From: Prostheceraeus crozeri
Taxonomy: Eukaryota > Platyhelminthes > Polycladida > Euryleptidae
Reading direction: 5' to 3'
Assembly: GCA_907163375.1 (NCBI GenBank)
Contig: CAJQUW010002106.1
Location: forward strand, 280,001-344,000
DNA: 64,000 nucleotides
Within the stretch, counting starts at the first letter, position 1. Each line of letters opens with the position of its first letter. The position numbers and the translations under genes were made by a program. The notes beneath the pieces are model-generated. The model was not told the DNA's origin. It saw only the letters and a list, made by a program, of their open reading frames with translations, and searched no databases. This document shows, one piece after another, positions 14,880 through 29,760 of the stretch.

Positions 14880-15170
14880 AATAGTATTTTGAATAAATTG
14901 CAACGGTTATCTGTTTTTCCCGAAAATGATTGAGAGTTTCTCCATTTCCTAGTAGAATTTCTCCCAAGACGAGCAAACAATATATAATCTATTTTTCAGA
15001 GTGCTTAGTAATCCTCTTTTTCGTCGCAAGGGGCTCTCAGCCTTGAAATTCAAAATTAAACCCGCATATTTGGGTTTCCTATAAACCGTGGTTACCAAAT
15101 TATAGTCATTGACATCTAAATTGATGTCGAGAAAAGGTAAGGGTTTTTTTCTCAAATTCATCACAGATTT
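14880..15170 (-). mobile_element. Penelope-like element fragment (RT C-terminal part)
   Basis: The minus strand encodes a segment typical of the C-terminal half of Penelope-like reverse transcriptases: LPFLDINL, then TTVYRKPKYAG, then LNFKAESPLRRKRGLLSTL. This is the conserved LPFLD / YRKPT-tG / hP--hK--v series. Similarity appears to continue toward 14885. The piece is short and degenerate, and abuts the 5' end of LINE copy A, so one element inserted into or beside the other. No GIY-YIG domain is seen. Confidence 0.72.
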
Positions 15171-16639
15171 TTTATTTTTTGCATTAACCTTAGTTTATTT
15201 GATTGACATGTTGTAAACTTAGATTCCAAGAGGATGATCATTTTTATTTAAAAATCATGGATTAAATTGAATTAGAGCAAAATCCTATCATGCAACTGTT
15301 GTCTGAGATCTGTCTGGGTCTGTTGCAATGGGATTGTTACTTAACTGATGGAACCTTGTGATTTTTTCTGTAAATTGGGGATAATCGTGCACTTATAAAA
15401 CTTCATGATTTCATATCTTGCTATATTGACTGATTTCCAGTAAACTTGCAGACGTTTGTCTGGTAAGTAGGCCTAATGTGAGTGATCAGAGGCATTCGAA
15501 TTTTCTAAGTACGTGCATTGTACGTGATTTTTTTCTTCAGATAGGGTGGGCACCCCCTGATCTTGAAACTTTCCTCTTATATTCCAGAAAATGCGATGTA
15601 CTCTAATGATGCATTATAATGTTTCTGATGCCCGAAGAGAAGAAAACTCGAGATATGATGGTTGACTTTTTTGATCAATTACCTGATGATGGCCATTGAT
15701 CGCAGTTGAAATCAGGGTAGAGACATGTCCTAATCTATAGTGTTTCTCAATAGACTATTGGTGGATATTAATTGTCCGTTTCATTTGAATCGGACTTGAA
15801 TGACACTGACAACAATGAAATCTACTTTACACTATATTCATGTTGAGTATCTGTCTGCCTTCAGACATCAAACATGAAATGACAATATCTCGTTATTGCG
15901 TTTTGAGATGGACGATTTTTGTTCGTAGGGAAAGAAAATAATTAAACGAAAATTCGCAATGTGATTAAGTTTCGTGATTGTCAATCGCGAGTGGAAAATG
16001 TCGGGAATGTTCATGTCGTTAAACTATCTCGGCTGTAAACCAGTTTCTGCGCCAGTTGCAATAAATGTCAAAGACATCGCCTGCATTAGTTGTTGTTGAA
16101 AGGGAATTGAAATTTCAACAACATTCCTCATCTGTCCATATTTTGAAGTTGCGTGTCACTGTGCAGAATCTCGTCACCACGACTTCCTTACAAGAAACAT
16201 CCGATTTCTGATCTATCAGATCAGGGTTGAAATGATTATTTGTCGTTTCTGTTGTAGCAAATTCAGTTGATGAGCTGTTTTTATGATGGTATGAACAGTT
16301 AAACAACGTAAGTAAGGCATTTCCATGGCTTTGCTTGTTCTTTAATTGAATATAACAAGAAATAAATTTGCAATTGCGACAAAATGATTTGGTCATCAGA
16401 GCACTATTTGCTCCATAAACTCGATTACGAATATAATGCAAGTGGACACACTCATCATTCAACATAGTGTTGAAATATTTCCGGTAGCAGGCTCATTGTA
16501 AGGGACAACGCTGATAAAAACATAACGTATGGTTAAAGAAATAAGGGTCTAAGAGTCAAAAACGAGTCTTCAAGCTTCCCAGAACTTTAAAACATCTTTA
16601 TATCTCAGCATCCTCGCTTTTTACATGTACTCTGTCAGA
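15171..16639. other. Non-coding stretch
   Basis: AT-rich sequence without recognised genes. A minus-strand open frame of 116 codons (16115-16465) has several Cys and His residues but matches no family I know and has no flanking exon signals that I trust. Confidence 0.4.
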
Positions 16640-16860
16640 TCTTTGGTCTCAGCGGATTGCAAGAGACTACTTGAGCGCGGCCATGTGCTTGAATATAGTA
16701 ATCTTTTTGGTGTAAGCTCATCTCCGCGAATCGCCAGGCATCTCTCACAATACTGACCCACCTTGCACCCCAAGGATTCCTTTTCGGCAGTGGCATTTGG
16801 TCTTTATTAAGCAGATAACATCAATCTTTTTTGTCTGAAAGACCGGAATCGGCAGTGAGT
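16640..16860 (-). pseudogene. Possible degenerate CDCA7-like (4CXXC-R1) zinc-finger remnant
   Basis: On the minus strand, 16800-16681 reads through LGCKVGQYCERCLAIRGDEL and then LLYSSTW. This resembles the CDCA7/R1-type zinc finger, whose consensus runs GxFCxxCLxxRYGExv followed by LLxPxWxCPxCR. Upstream in the same frame (about 16860-16810) a CRFRSFRQK stretch could correspond to the CHQCRQK start, but it is interrupted by stops, and the second cysteine half is not convincing. I see no splice signals marking an intact exon. It may be a decayed retrocopy, a lost exon, or a zinc finger carried by a mobile element. The match rests on about 35 residues, so it is tentative. Confidence 0.33.
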
Positions 16861-18545
16861 GGATCTTTCGGTGGATGCATGCGTTTGGGACCCTCTTCTC
16901 TGACATAATTACTCAAGACACACCAAGTTAAATAGCAGGGATTCCTTATTGGAATTCATGATTTCTTTGTCAATTTTATTTTGTCATCAGAGCAATGGTT
17001 GTGGATGATGAATGAAGGTAATCATTCACGCAGCGTTCGTTTTGCGATAGTTTATATTTTTTGTAAGTTTCATCGCTCTTCACATTACTTGGATAGACAA
17101 TTTGTCACTTTTATCTTTACACGCAGGTCAATGAAGATTGAATGATTGCCTTTTCTTTTGCTGTAAAATGATGGCATTTTTTCAAAACATCTCTATCTGT
17201 TGTAATCTACTGTAGTCTTGCAAGCTCTATCAAACACTGAGACCCAAATTGTTTGTAATATCCCGAAGTTTGAATGGTAAGCAGAATTGCGAACTGGATG
17301 ACTCTTGAAATGCCTAATGTGAGTACACTAGAGTATCCTGTCGTACAGGTTAGACTGCTAGACTGTCATTATTGTTATCGAGCTAATTTGCAAATTTCAG
17401 TAGAAATTGGCAATGCATGCTGAGAGAGAAAACATTGTTATTTATTCCTTTGTTTGTGATGTATTCATACTTCATATTTTCAGTGACAGATGACAGTCAA
17501 GGTGCATCGTGTACCTAGCCGTAATGAGGAAGAAGAAAGAAGAAAAGATTTTTATCACTTCCCTTGTATGGAAACAGATTTCCTGGATTAAATATCGTGA
17601 AATTCTCTTATTTGACAGACATAGTAATATAAGCCTGAAAGAAGCCCATCTGTACTGACGTTCTACAAATTTCATTTCAACAGACACTATTGTCTTTCAG
17701 ATTGCCATAGTCTAAGTCGCAGGTGTGGAAACAGTTAATAATACAATAGTATCTTCGTAACTTGGCTTCTATCATTACAAATATCAAACGGATCGAAGGG
17801 GATCTATCTGTTGCCATATGGAAGTTGCATGAAGAGCGGGAAATCCTGTATACACAACCAATGTAATTGGAATATGCCGTAATGATTAATGCTTCGAGTA
17901 CCCATCAGGACAATTTGGTTTTGAGTATCTGAAATCATTAAACGAAATAATTGCTTATCGGATGATTTCACTGACGTAGGACCAAAGTATTGGCACGGTG
18001 CTCAAATATTTCATCAAATCATCGCATCCTCCCATGTGGAAGAGTTTTTGACACATTGTACCAGTCATTGAAAATGTCTCGATCTGGATCCTTAGCCCTT
18101 TTTACGTACCCATGAAATGGACAAACTCTAAAATTCGCGCGTTCCATATTTTGATGAGAGTTAATGTCAAGATTTCATAATTATTGAAGTATGTTTATTA
18201 ACGTATAGCTTTCAGTGCTTCAACCTAAATTGAGCGAACTACCTATGTTATTTGAGACGCAAAACGTCGAGATCATCATTACCATCGTGGTCAAAAGTTT
18301 CTTTTGTTTGCGTGCTCACGGATCACGAAAATGTTATTCTATGTGGTTGTTAAGTAAACAGTCTTCAGTGCATTTCCACACACATGAGCTGAACGCATGT
18401 AAGGACTTGTTTAGAGCGACCTTAATACCATCCCTCACTTACTCCTGTTAAGTTGAATGATATGGTCTCGGGTGGCTCCTGCTTAATATCGACTAGTGCG
18501 ACACATGACGCACATGACCTTCACTCGATAAAGAGTATGTCACAT
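16861..18545. other. Non-coding stretch
   Basis: No gene or repeat family recognised. Open frames are short and AT-rich. Confidence 0.4.
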
Positions 18546-19685
18546 TGGGTGGTTTTGCTTCTTATGTTAAGTTGACAAATCTTTGAGTGTAGCAAATTCT
18601 TAACATATTGTCGGGAAATGTTGACAAAGTTGTTACTTAACATCAGAAATAATACGTCATAGAAAATGTTTGTTAAGAGTCTGCTAATAACCCGTGTGCA
18701 TGTTAAGATAACAATCAGTTTATAAAATTGTTAAAACGCTGTTACCATGAAGTCAACTAATTGTTTGCTTCAACTCGTGATTCTATTCGTTGTTCCATGA
18801 CACAAAAAATTGAATCTTTACCGTCAGGAAGTTAAAATTACTCAGGTTTTATTTTTCGTATTAGCGAAGAGAGAGAGAGAGCTGATAGAGAGATAGGTGC
18901 GGCTCTGGTACATGACCAAGTGGTCTCAGGGCACCGAAGTCGACAACCAATCATCGGTCGTGGCAAGGCCGTCTCCTATGAGGGTATGCGATTTCTATGC
19001 GTTTGAATGTGGTTAATTTAATGAAATATTCAATGAGCTCCAAGAACGTACTTTGCAGCGAGTCACAAAATTGCGGAGATTTGTTCATCAACAGCATCTG
19101 AGCCGGTGATAACAGAAAGTGCATCGTTGCTTTCCGTTTGTCTCGGCTATTGTAAAGTTCTCTGACAGTCTAGACGCATTTTGGTGACATGTCTGTATAC
19201 GCTGCACTTCTATAAAAAGAGTCATGTAAAATTCACCTTCTTCTTTATTACGTTTGTGTTTATTAAGGAAATCTCTTCTTTTCTATGCATATTTTGAATG
19301 TTCTTATTGACTGCTCCGTTCACCCAAACGATGTTTTTCTACTGGTTGTATCACGCTTATCTGTTAGCGTGGTAGTTCTATGGTTCTATCGTTTGTCTGA
19401 CATTGAATGGAAGGAGCTCGATGTCTTCACTTGTTTTAGGGTCTCAAAACAAGGAGTTCATGAGGAAATGAACTCTGATAGGTCTGGCTTCGCTCAATCA
19501 TATCCTTTGTGCTCATGTGGTGTGTTCTTGTTAACGAGATGTTAGCAAATTGCTAAACAATTGTTTACTTTAGTAGAACGCAGATATTGAAGTTAACAAA
19601 TTTCTTGACACTACCACTGACAGAAATGCTACTTTTTTGTTACGCTGACAATTTGTTAACTTAACATAAGAAATAAAACCACCCA
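18546..19685. mobile_element. DNA element with terminal inverted repeats, about 1.1 kb
   Basis: The left end TGGGTGGTTTT plus CTTATGTTAAGTT (from 18546) matches the reverse complement of the right end (19649-19685) over about 35 bases with few mismatches. TGTTAAG/CTTAACA words recur inside both ends as subterminal repeats, and a short GA run lies at 18867-18881. An 86-codon open frame at 19285-19545 has no recognised transposase motif, so this is probably a non-autonomous derivative. A clear target-site duplication could not be fixed by eye. Confidence 0.65.
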
Positions 19686-24639
<4,954 letters not shown>

Positions 24640-24725
24640 CTGTTATGTTGCTCTCATTTCTCACTCACCCCCTTAGCGGTCGTCTTTTAAGCTCCGCTAG
24701 GTTGGACGACCATTCTAGGTTGCTT
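24640..24725 (-). mobile_element. Short LINE 3'-tail fragment
   Basis: The run from CTCATTTCTCACTCAC through GTCGTCTTTT to GGTTGGACGACC closely parallels 27128-27184 (CTCTCACTCACTCC, CGTCTTTTCACC, GGTTGGACGCCG). It is probably a second copy of the 3' terminal region of the LINE at 27105-27365. It lies immediately outside the left end of the DNA transposon. Confidence 0.5.
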
Positions 24726-24852
24726 CAATCATCTATATACAGGGCAGCCACTCTTCCGGTTTTAACCGGATTTCCGGGTTTTTTTCAGAATAAACTAGGT
24801 AGTGAGAAAATGTTTTGCCATGGAACAAACAATTTGGATTTTGAACTATTTT

Positions 24853-25425
24853 AGATTTTGAAGGGACCCTTTTATATTGTGAAGGGTCCTCTTGAGATTG
24901 TGCAGTGGAACTATAAGATCGCGAGGGGCCCTTTTGATATTGTGATAGGACCCTTTAAAATCATGAGAGGGCCTTTTTGAAACTGCGAAATGGCCCATTT
25001 AAGATCGTGTGGGGCCCTTTTGAAACTGCGAAATGGCCCATTTAAGATCGTGAGGGGGCCTTTTGAGAGTGTCAAGGGGCTCTTCAAGAATGAAAAGGGC
25101 CCTTTTGAGATTTTGCAGTGGCACTATAAGATCGCGTGGGGCCCCTTACAGATTGTGCAGTGGCACTATAGGATCGCGAGGGGGTCCTTTTGAGTTTGCG
25201 ATGGAGTCCCTTTAAGATCGTGAGGAGGCCCTCTGGGCCCTTTAAGATATTGAACAGTCCTTCAAGAATGAAAAGGGGCCCTATTAAGATCATGAGGGGA
25301 CCCTTTTGAGATTGCCAACCGGCACCCTTAAAGGTAAGAGCATGTAGGGCCTTCTTAGATTAGGTAGGGCTCTGTAAAATTGTGAACGGGGCTATGTAGA
25401 TTGTTAGGGGTCCTTAAAAACCCAG
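24853..25425. repeat. Degenerate tandem array built on GGGCCC/GATTGTGA units
   Basis: About 15-20 imperfect units of roughly 28-45 bases, each with a GGGCCC or GGGGCCTTTTGA core, then GA(T/A)TGTG or AAGATCGTGAG, some with a CAGTGGCACTATAAGATCGC insert. Two related GGGGCCC units recur near the opposite end of the same transposon (26829-26861). The array lies directly inside the left inverted repeat, so it is likely a subterminal repeat that expanded. An incidental open frame runs through it and is not a gene. Confidence 0.8.
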
Positions 25426-25909
25426 CAATTTTTAAGGGTGATCAAATTGAAAGCAGATACTTCCTAAGAATCCGCTTGACGCTTGAGCAGAAGATTCTTC
25501 TACTAGGAGAATCTACTAGGAAGTCAGTGAATCTTTCGTCAATCCTGAAGAAGCAGGACGAAACGAAGTAATCAAGGTTTCGAAATGAGAAATAAATTTA
25601 GGTGGGAATGCCCGACGAAAAAGTTGTAATACGTTATTATGGAGTCCATTATGAATTGAGGTCTGATTGCTTTGATGCTCTCCAAAACGTGTCTTTCAAG
25701 AATCGTCTACCAAAAAACATGAAATAGAAATATACCGAAAAGTTTCGGGAACACCAGGGAGTGACGAAAGAATATTTTGTACGATCACTTGTTGCAAAAG
25801 CGGCTAAATTTCGGTGAAGACACCAATGAAAATTGAAATCTCGCAAACAACTGCAGAAGTGATAAGGATTTCTTTTCGTGTTGATGTTGCGTTTGCTTAA
25901 GCCAATTAA

Positions 25910-26299
25910 TCAAATACCTGTCATAAGGCATTGCATCTGGTGGTATCGGAAGCCATTCCAAAGGCTCCCACGACGGTCAATCCAAGATTTAGGAAAATTG
26001 CTGTTTAAATAATTTACGATGGGTCTGTAGTAGTACGCTGGCATTCCATCCTGCTTGAAGATGCTCCTATCCTTTATGACATTCGGTATATTTTTATATA
26101 GCATAGAAAGGAAGACTTTACCAAACATTCTCGGTTTCTCGAAAGAATAATGACTCCCCCAAAGAAAATGACTTAAGGAAATCAAATGCCTGCCCAAGCA
26201 TTTAGACCGCGCTGACCATGGATTTTGTATGAAGATATTTGCTATCACCAGACCGATTTGCTGATGCAGTCTTTCAAACGTCGAACAGCTGAACAGCAA
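25910..26299 (-). pseudogene. Decayed DDE transposase inside the 2.2-kb transposon
   Basis: A 129-codon open frame contains IFKQDGMPAYYYRPIVNYLN, then FPKSWIDRRGSLWNG. This matches the family pattern QQDGAPxHY..vr.yLn..FP.rWIGRRGp.eWPpRSPDL, in which the Asp of QDG is the second catalytic acidic residue. The usual His after QDGAP is Tyr here, and the WPxRSPDLTPxD motif is eroded beyond recognition, so it cannot be active. The N-terminal DNA-binding part is not identifiable. Confidence 0.65.
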
Positions 26300-26964
26300 C
26301 TCCTAGTGGTTTCATGAAATTTCCTCACAATAAGGACGAGATATGGTGTCGTGTGACGTCATGACATGATTAATAGAAAATGACAGCTGCACGAGAATAG
26401 TGCATTATGAATTTGAATGTAAAATTTTTGAACGAAATGAAGAAAGTTGTCTTTGAAACAGCTAAGTAAAATTATCCATAGGCCTACATGTAGATTATTC
26501 GATAATATGTAGTCTTTATATTGAGCTGAAATCGTCAATCGTTCAATAACTTCATGCTGATTTTGCATTAGGGGCAAGTACAGGGGTCTTTGTAGTACAC
26601 TCTGTCTAACCTTAGAAAACGGTTCTCCTGAAAATAGCTGTTCGAGTCATGTATTCTAGTGCACCTTGTTGAAACTGATGATTGAACTAGCATCATTTAT
26701 AATTTTATACATTTACTTGCTAACCGTGAGGATTCAGAAACATCTTAGAACAGACCCAATGTCTGCCTGAACGCTTTCAAAACTTATCGGGTTGTGTGAT
26801 ATCAAATGATCGTAAGTTTCTTACTTTGAGGGGCCCACGACTACGTAATTTAAGGGGGCCCATTCCGATTTGACTATCCGGTTTTTATTTTTCATAAGAG
26901 TGGCAGCCCTGTATATATGTATCAACATACCATCATTTATTTTATGCGTTTGTGCGGGGCTCGC

Positions 26965-27014
26965 CCGCCTGTGCTTAAGCGTTCAGAGAGAAAGGCCGAA
27001 ACGCTTCCAGGCGG
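26965..27014. other. Two-part GC-rich hairpin
   Basis: CCGCCTG (26965-26971) pairs with CAGGCGG (27008-27014), and AAGCGTT (26977-26983) pairs with AACGCTT (27000-27006). The nearly symmetrical internal bulge is TGCTT opposite C, closed by a 16-base loop. It is strongly paired for such AT-rich surroundings and lies about 50 bases outside the transposon. Role unknown; it may be the 3' tail structure of the adjacent minus-strand LINE. Confidence 0.55.
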
Positions 27015-27104
27015 ACAATTTTATTTGTTTTAGTTCTTTTCATGACTATCAATATTGTTAGCAGCTTCCGATTAAGTGGCTGCACTTTCTAGATGCTGGT
27101 CTTC

Positions 27105-27365
27105 ATGGGATTGGCATGTGATTACTACTCTCACTCACTCCACGTTGAACGTCTTTTCACCGTATTGCGATGGTTGGACGCCGTCGAATGCTGGTCCACC
27201 TTGATGGCATTTCTCAAAGCTGTTGAAGTGTTTGGTCTTGTAGGCCGCTGTCATGAAGACTACGCCTTCGCATATCCTCCTTAATATTATCAGGCCATCT
27301 CTTCCTAGGGCGACCTCGTGGGTTCTGTGCAGGGAAGGACAAGATCTTCTTTGGCCACGAGAAGA
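27105..27365 (-). mobile_element. LINE 3'-end fragment (R4/RTE-like C-terminal motif)
   Basis: Minus strand 27322-27261 encodes PRGRPRKRWPDNIKEDMRR, the conserved C-terminal GRPxxRWxDDIKxD motif of R4/Dong- and RTE-like retrotransposon proteins. A short decayed tail follows down to about 27105. Only the end of the protein is present, so the copy is heavily 5'-truncated. A related tail is at 24640-24725. Confidence 0.7.
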
Positions 27366-28296
27366 AGATACTGTCTTTTTATATATAACTCCCTAATAAA
27401 GCAAGCCTGAAAACTTTTACCTAAGGGATCACTTGTTAAGCAACCATGCATGATCTCGCACACTGAAAGGTCAAGTCCAGCCTGCACAGCGCAAGATTAT
27501 ATACCAGCGAGCAGGTCCTCCCGTTACGCCTTAGATATTGTCAAGTCTTAGTGCTTAAAGTTCGTCAAACATTTGAAGAGGATCATATGTTGAATGAACC
27601 ATGAGGGACAAGGTCAGACTCCCACCTAAGAAGTGCTAAATGAGTCAAAAAATAAATAGTGGAAAGGTCCTCCCACAAAGATCCCGTCAAGTTTGACGCT
27701 AAAATGTGCCGACCATTCTATGTCTGTCGGTGTGAGCGTGCCACCTCCCCTGTCAACCTTTTCCTTGCGGGGTTGACACGACTTCCCTTGTCGGCTTTTT
27801 GCTGTGAACTTATTGAAACTAAGCCGACCGCCCTGGAATTTTGTGACTTAAAATTTTAGCATATCTTCTACTTTTTTACCAAATGTCGTTGGAGTTGACC
27901 CAAATGAAAGATGTATTATAAAAATCCATTTCAAAAAGTTAGTTTCGAAATGCCCAAATTTTGACACCCACTGCTTACATTTTGTTCGATAGTTTTCACC
28001 GAAGCGTCTCGACTTTCAATATTGAAAACCCTAGTTTGCTAATTTGAGTCTATGAATCATATCATGGTCATCTATTACACCATAGACATCAAATAGGGTT
28101 TTTGAATTTCAAACATTATGTAGCTATAGTTTAGTAATGAGAAATATAAGTAGTCAATTTTGTGAATTTTCTTATCATTTCAATTCTCTGGGTATTTGTT
28201 AGTCGTCTGTCGTCTTTATGACAACATGTGAAGCTATTTAGAACTGAATAATACCGTTTCGCAGATAACGAGTGAATATACATTGGTTTGACATAA
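27366..28296 (+). other. elav: ELAV intron, non-coding part
   Basis: No gene recognised. A 66-codon frame (27659-27859) has five cysteines but no identifiable fold; a GTCAACC/GGTTGAC hairpin lies near 27756-27780. Confidence 0.4.
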
Positions 28297-28515
28297 TTTT
28301 AAATTAATGTTTTGGAAAAATCAAGTGCAGTGATAGTAGAAAAAAAGGCTATTATTAACTATATATTACGACCCTATATCTAAGGCCATCATCAGGTTCA
28401 TCGACAGCTGATGATGGCTTTTGATACAAGGTCGTGTTATATAGTTGATAATTGCGTATATTTTTACCCACGATCACCGTACTTGGCTCTCCCAAAATAT
28501 TAATTTAAAGTTTTA
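28297..28515. repeat. Long inverted repeat with a hammerhead-like core in each arm
   Basis: Arms of about 100 bases (28297-28395 and 28408-28515) are imperfect reverse complements around a 12-base centre. Read outward, each arm starts CTGATGATGGC, then a pairing partner (GGGTCGTAA on the minus strand, AGGTCGTGT on the plus). Next come a TATAGTT-ATAAT segment, a ATCACYGYACTTG segment and CCAAAAYATTAATTTAAA. CTGATGA plus a short stem II plus GAAA is the hammerhead ribozyme core. Here the 3' GAAA is GTAA or GTGT, so both are probably inactive. Penelope-like elements are known to carry hammerhead motifs in their terminal repeats, which is the likeliest origin. Confidence 0.6.
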
Positions 28516-29760
28516 CAGATACATTGCATTGGTTGTACTTGGTGGAAGATCCACGTGCGTTTTAGTTGTATGCTTAAATCAATCTTCTCAATGTCTTTTT
28601 TGTACTGTATGTAGCTTCTAAGCGCATGCAACCATCGTAAATAACAGTCATTAAGATTTATAACAAAAATTTCAAAATTCGGAAAGATCGATGATTAAAG
28701 CTTGAATTGCTGGTTATAGTGCGAAGATGAGCGAGTAAGATCAAAACATGTTATACCGTGAATTTCATGTCATTCGGAACATTACTTTCGGTGAAGGTGG
28801 AATCACCCCCTCTAGATATCTGGATGCACTCCAGAGCCTGCTATGCATAGGGTTAAAAGCAAGTCATAGGTCACGGGCTCCCAAAAAACTCCGGACCGCG
28901 GCATCATTCTGACGGACCGCAATCATCTCTTGATAAACATACTACATATTATTTCCTTTCAGCCTTTTTCGTTATCAATCTGGCTTAATGTGTCCTTTCG
29001 GAAGTGAGTCACAGACCACATTTGAACCTGACTTCTGCCAGCTTTATGTCTCGCATCAATGCTTTTTTTATAGATCTTCTTTATAAGAATGTTTCATGAC
29101 TTCTCTCATTTCAGTGTTTTCCCCACTCAAAATGTTGTAGGTTGTAACTCAAGTTTGCCTGATAGAGCAATTAAATTGTTTAAAAGCAATTTTTTTTGAG
29201 TTTTAGACTATGCCGCCGCTATATAATAAAATTACTTATTATTTGACAATCATAATCAAATAATATTATCTCAATTAGAGGTCAGTGTGAAGTGTAGGTA
29301 GAAAGATCAGCACAAAAGAGAAGTGTATCACTAAATATTTTGAAATCAAACGTACATGTATGTCATGTGAGTGCATCAAAAGTTAATACTCATAGTTGCA
29401 CGCAAGGCTCGCATGAAATTAAAAGATTAGAGATTAAATGGAACGATGTTAATAGAGCTTCAAATTCCTGCGAATAAATTGCACGATTTCTTAAAATTTA
29501 TATTAATTATATTATTTCTTACATTGTTTCTTGCAATTTTCATGCTTATTAGATGCAAAATTAGACAGACCCCTGTGCTCATCAAAATAGGTTATAAAAT
29601 CATCAAGATAGGTGGCCCTGCCACAGGTTATATTAATTGCTTAATAAAGGTTTAGTTCGGTCTAATTTTCAACCTTGTCTCAATGGCTACTTTATTGTAT
29701 GTTTGGTCAATCTTGCTAACTTAGAAATACATATGATGTCTCTAACCGCAATCATCAACT
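28516..29760 (+). other. elav: ELAV intron, non-coding part
   Basis: AT-rich sequence with no recognised gene or element. Confidence 0.45.

Larger units (their letters stand above)
24740..26911. mobile_element. 2.2-kb DNA transposon with inverted ends (CAGGGC...CCCTG)
   Basis: Left end CAGGGCAGCCACTCTT (24740-24755) and right end AAGAGTGGCAGCCCTG (26896-26911) are inverted copies with one mismatch. Both are flanked by TATATA, so the duplication could be TA or up to 8 bp (TCTATATA/TATATATG). Inside lie GGGCCC-rich repeats near both ends and a decayed minus-strand DDE-type transposase. The QDG-containing transposase suggests an IS630/Tc1/mariner relative with a TA target. The CAGGGC ends could also fit hAT, so the superfamily is not settled. 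It sits within an ELAV intron. Confidence 0.78.

Noticed and set aside
24990-25293. Repetitive open frames on both strands
   Set aside because: They arise from the GGGCCC tandem array and are not genes.
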